Shown in pieces: positions 6,291 through 6,482 of a stretch of 6,482 bases of DNA. Source of the DNA: Clostridia bacterium. Lineage in GTDB: Bacteria; Bacillota_E; SLMV01; PUMD01. Below the pieces are notes generated by a model. It saw nothing but the letters and a program-made list of their open reading frames with translations. It did not search any database and was not told where the DNA came from. The stretch spans positions 1-6,482 of the forward strand of contig PWUB01000241.1 in assembly GCA_003563755.1 (NCBI GenBank), written 5' to 3'. Position numbers and translations under genes: made by a program. Every line of letters begins with the position of its first letter. Position 1 is the stretch's first letter.

Positions 6291-6388
6291 GCGATACCGG
6301 TCCTTTCACGAGATACTCTGCTACATCAGCCTGCACGACCCTCTCTCTGCAGAGCTGGCGGCAGAGATCCGACCCAGCCTCATCGAGG

Positions 6389-6402
6389 CGGTGCGCGCAC
6401 CG
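6389..6402. repeat. 14-bp perfect palindrome near the right edge
   Basis: CGGTGCGCGCACCG (6389-6402) is fully self-complementary with no spacer. Two other short palindromes are close by, CTCTGCAGAG (6345-6354) and GCTGCAGC (6428-6435). A dimeric regulator site for a gene to the right is one possibility; no function is established. Confidence 0.45.
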
Positions 6403-6482
6403 GTAACTGCAGCACAAGGGTCACCTAGCTGCAGCCTGAAGTCGGGACAACTACCACGGACAACCCGAACCGGCCTCTGGGA

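Larger units (their letters stand above)
6184..6482. other. No recognisable gene downstream of selB
   Basis: These 299 bases contain no tRNA that I can fold, no recognisable protein and no hairpin with a U-run. Two forward stretches look mildly coding: 6196-6270 in the frame of a CTG at 6196 (residues such as YREYVTEVDLQHILTHAI), and about 6286-6396 in another frame, where third positions are mostly G or C. The second frame stays open to the right edge but has no SD before its GTG at 6286. Several palindromes lie here. It could be a decayed gene, a leader for a gene beyond the edge, or a spacer before a tRNA. Confidence 0.5.

Noticed and set aside
6113..6406. 97-residue forward frame starting inside selB
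   Set aside because: Its start lies within the conserved last winged helix of SelB and its C-terminal part is Ser/Arg-rich. Only a short middle part looks protein-like, treated above as a possible remnant.
6184..6482. tRNA(Sec) gene downstream of selB
   Set aside because: I looked on both strands for a long acceptor stem, a UCA anticodon arm and a T-arm GGTTCGA-like motif in proper order. Only isolated fragments (for example GGTTCGGGTT on the minus strand near 6460-6470) are present.

Overview
The window is GC-rich (about 60% by eye) and densely coded. It carries a MurT/GatD pair, which amidates lipid II in Gram-positive-type cell walls, and a full-length SelB, so the host inserts selenocysteine. 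Shine-Dalgarno sites are strong and purine-rich, and GTG/TTG starts occur. Together this suggests a high-GC Gram-positive-type bacterium (Bacillota or Actinomycetota lineage), plausibly anaerobic. The species cannot be named from the sequence.

Layout. Bases 1-879 (+) are the 3' two-thirds of murT, cut by the left edge. gatD (883-1653, +) follows after one codon, in the same reading frame, with its SD inside the end of murT. An SLC13/DASS-type membrane transporter (1648-3030, -) converges on gatD and overlaps its 3' end by 6 bases. A 280-base divergent intergenic region (3031-3310) separates the transporter from a rightward pair: trxB, thioredoxin reductase (3311-4237, TTG start), and selB, the Sec-specific elongation factor (4243-6183, GTG start), 5 bases apart. 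The last 299 bases (6184-6482) hold no gene I can identify. They contain several inverted repeats and two short coding-like stretches in different frames.

How the genes work together. MurT and GatD form one enzyme, lipid II isoglutaminyl synthase. trxB and selB look like one transcription unit; the thioredoxin system can reduce selenite toward selenide, and SelB uses the final Sec-tRNA, so the pairing makes biochemical sense. The divergent SLC13-type transporter belongs to a superfamily of anion carriers, some of which carry sulfate-like oxyanions, but its substrate cannot be read from sequence and both usual SNT motifs are replaced. The intergenic region has a compact inverted repeat upstream of trxB and a long-range inverted repeat upstream of the transporter. 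These are the best regulatory candidates here.

Most of the window is recognisable housekeeping or accessory metabolism. The observations most worth checking are the divergent control region, the possible selenium link of the three-gene neighbourhood, the SNT-less transporter, the single in-frame UGA between murT and gatD, and the unexplained right end.
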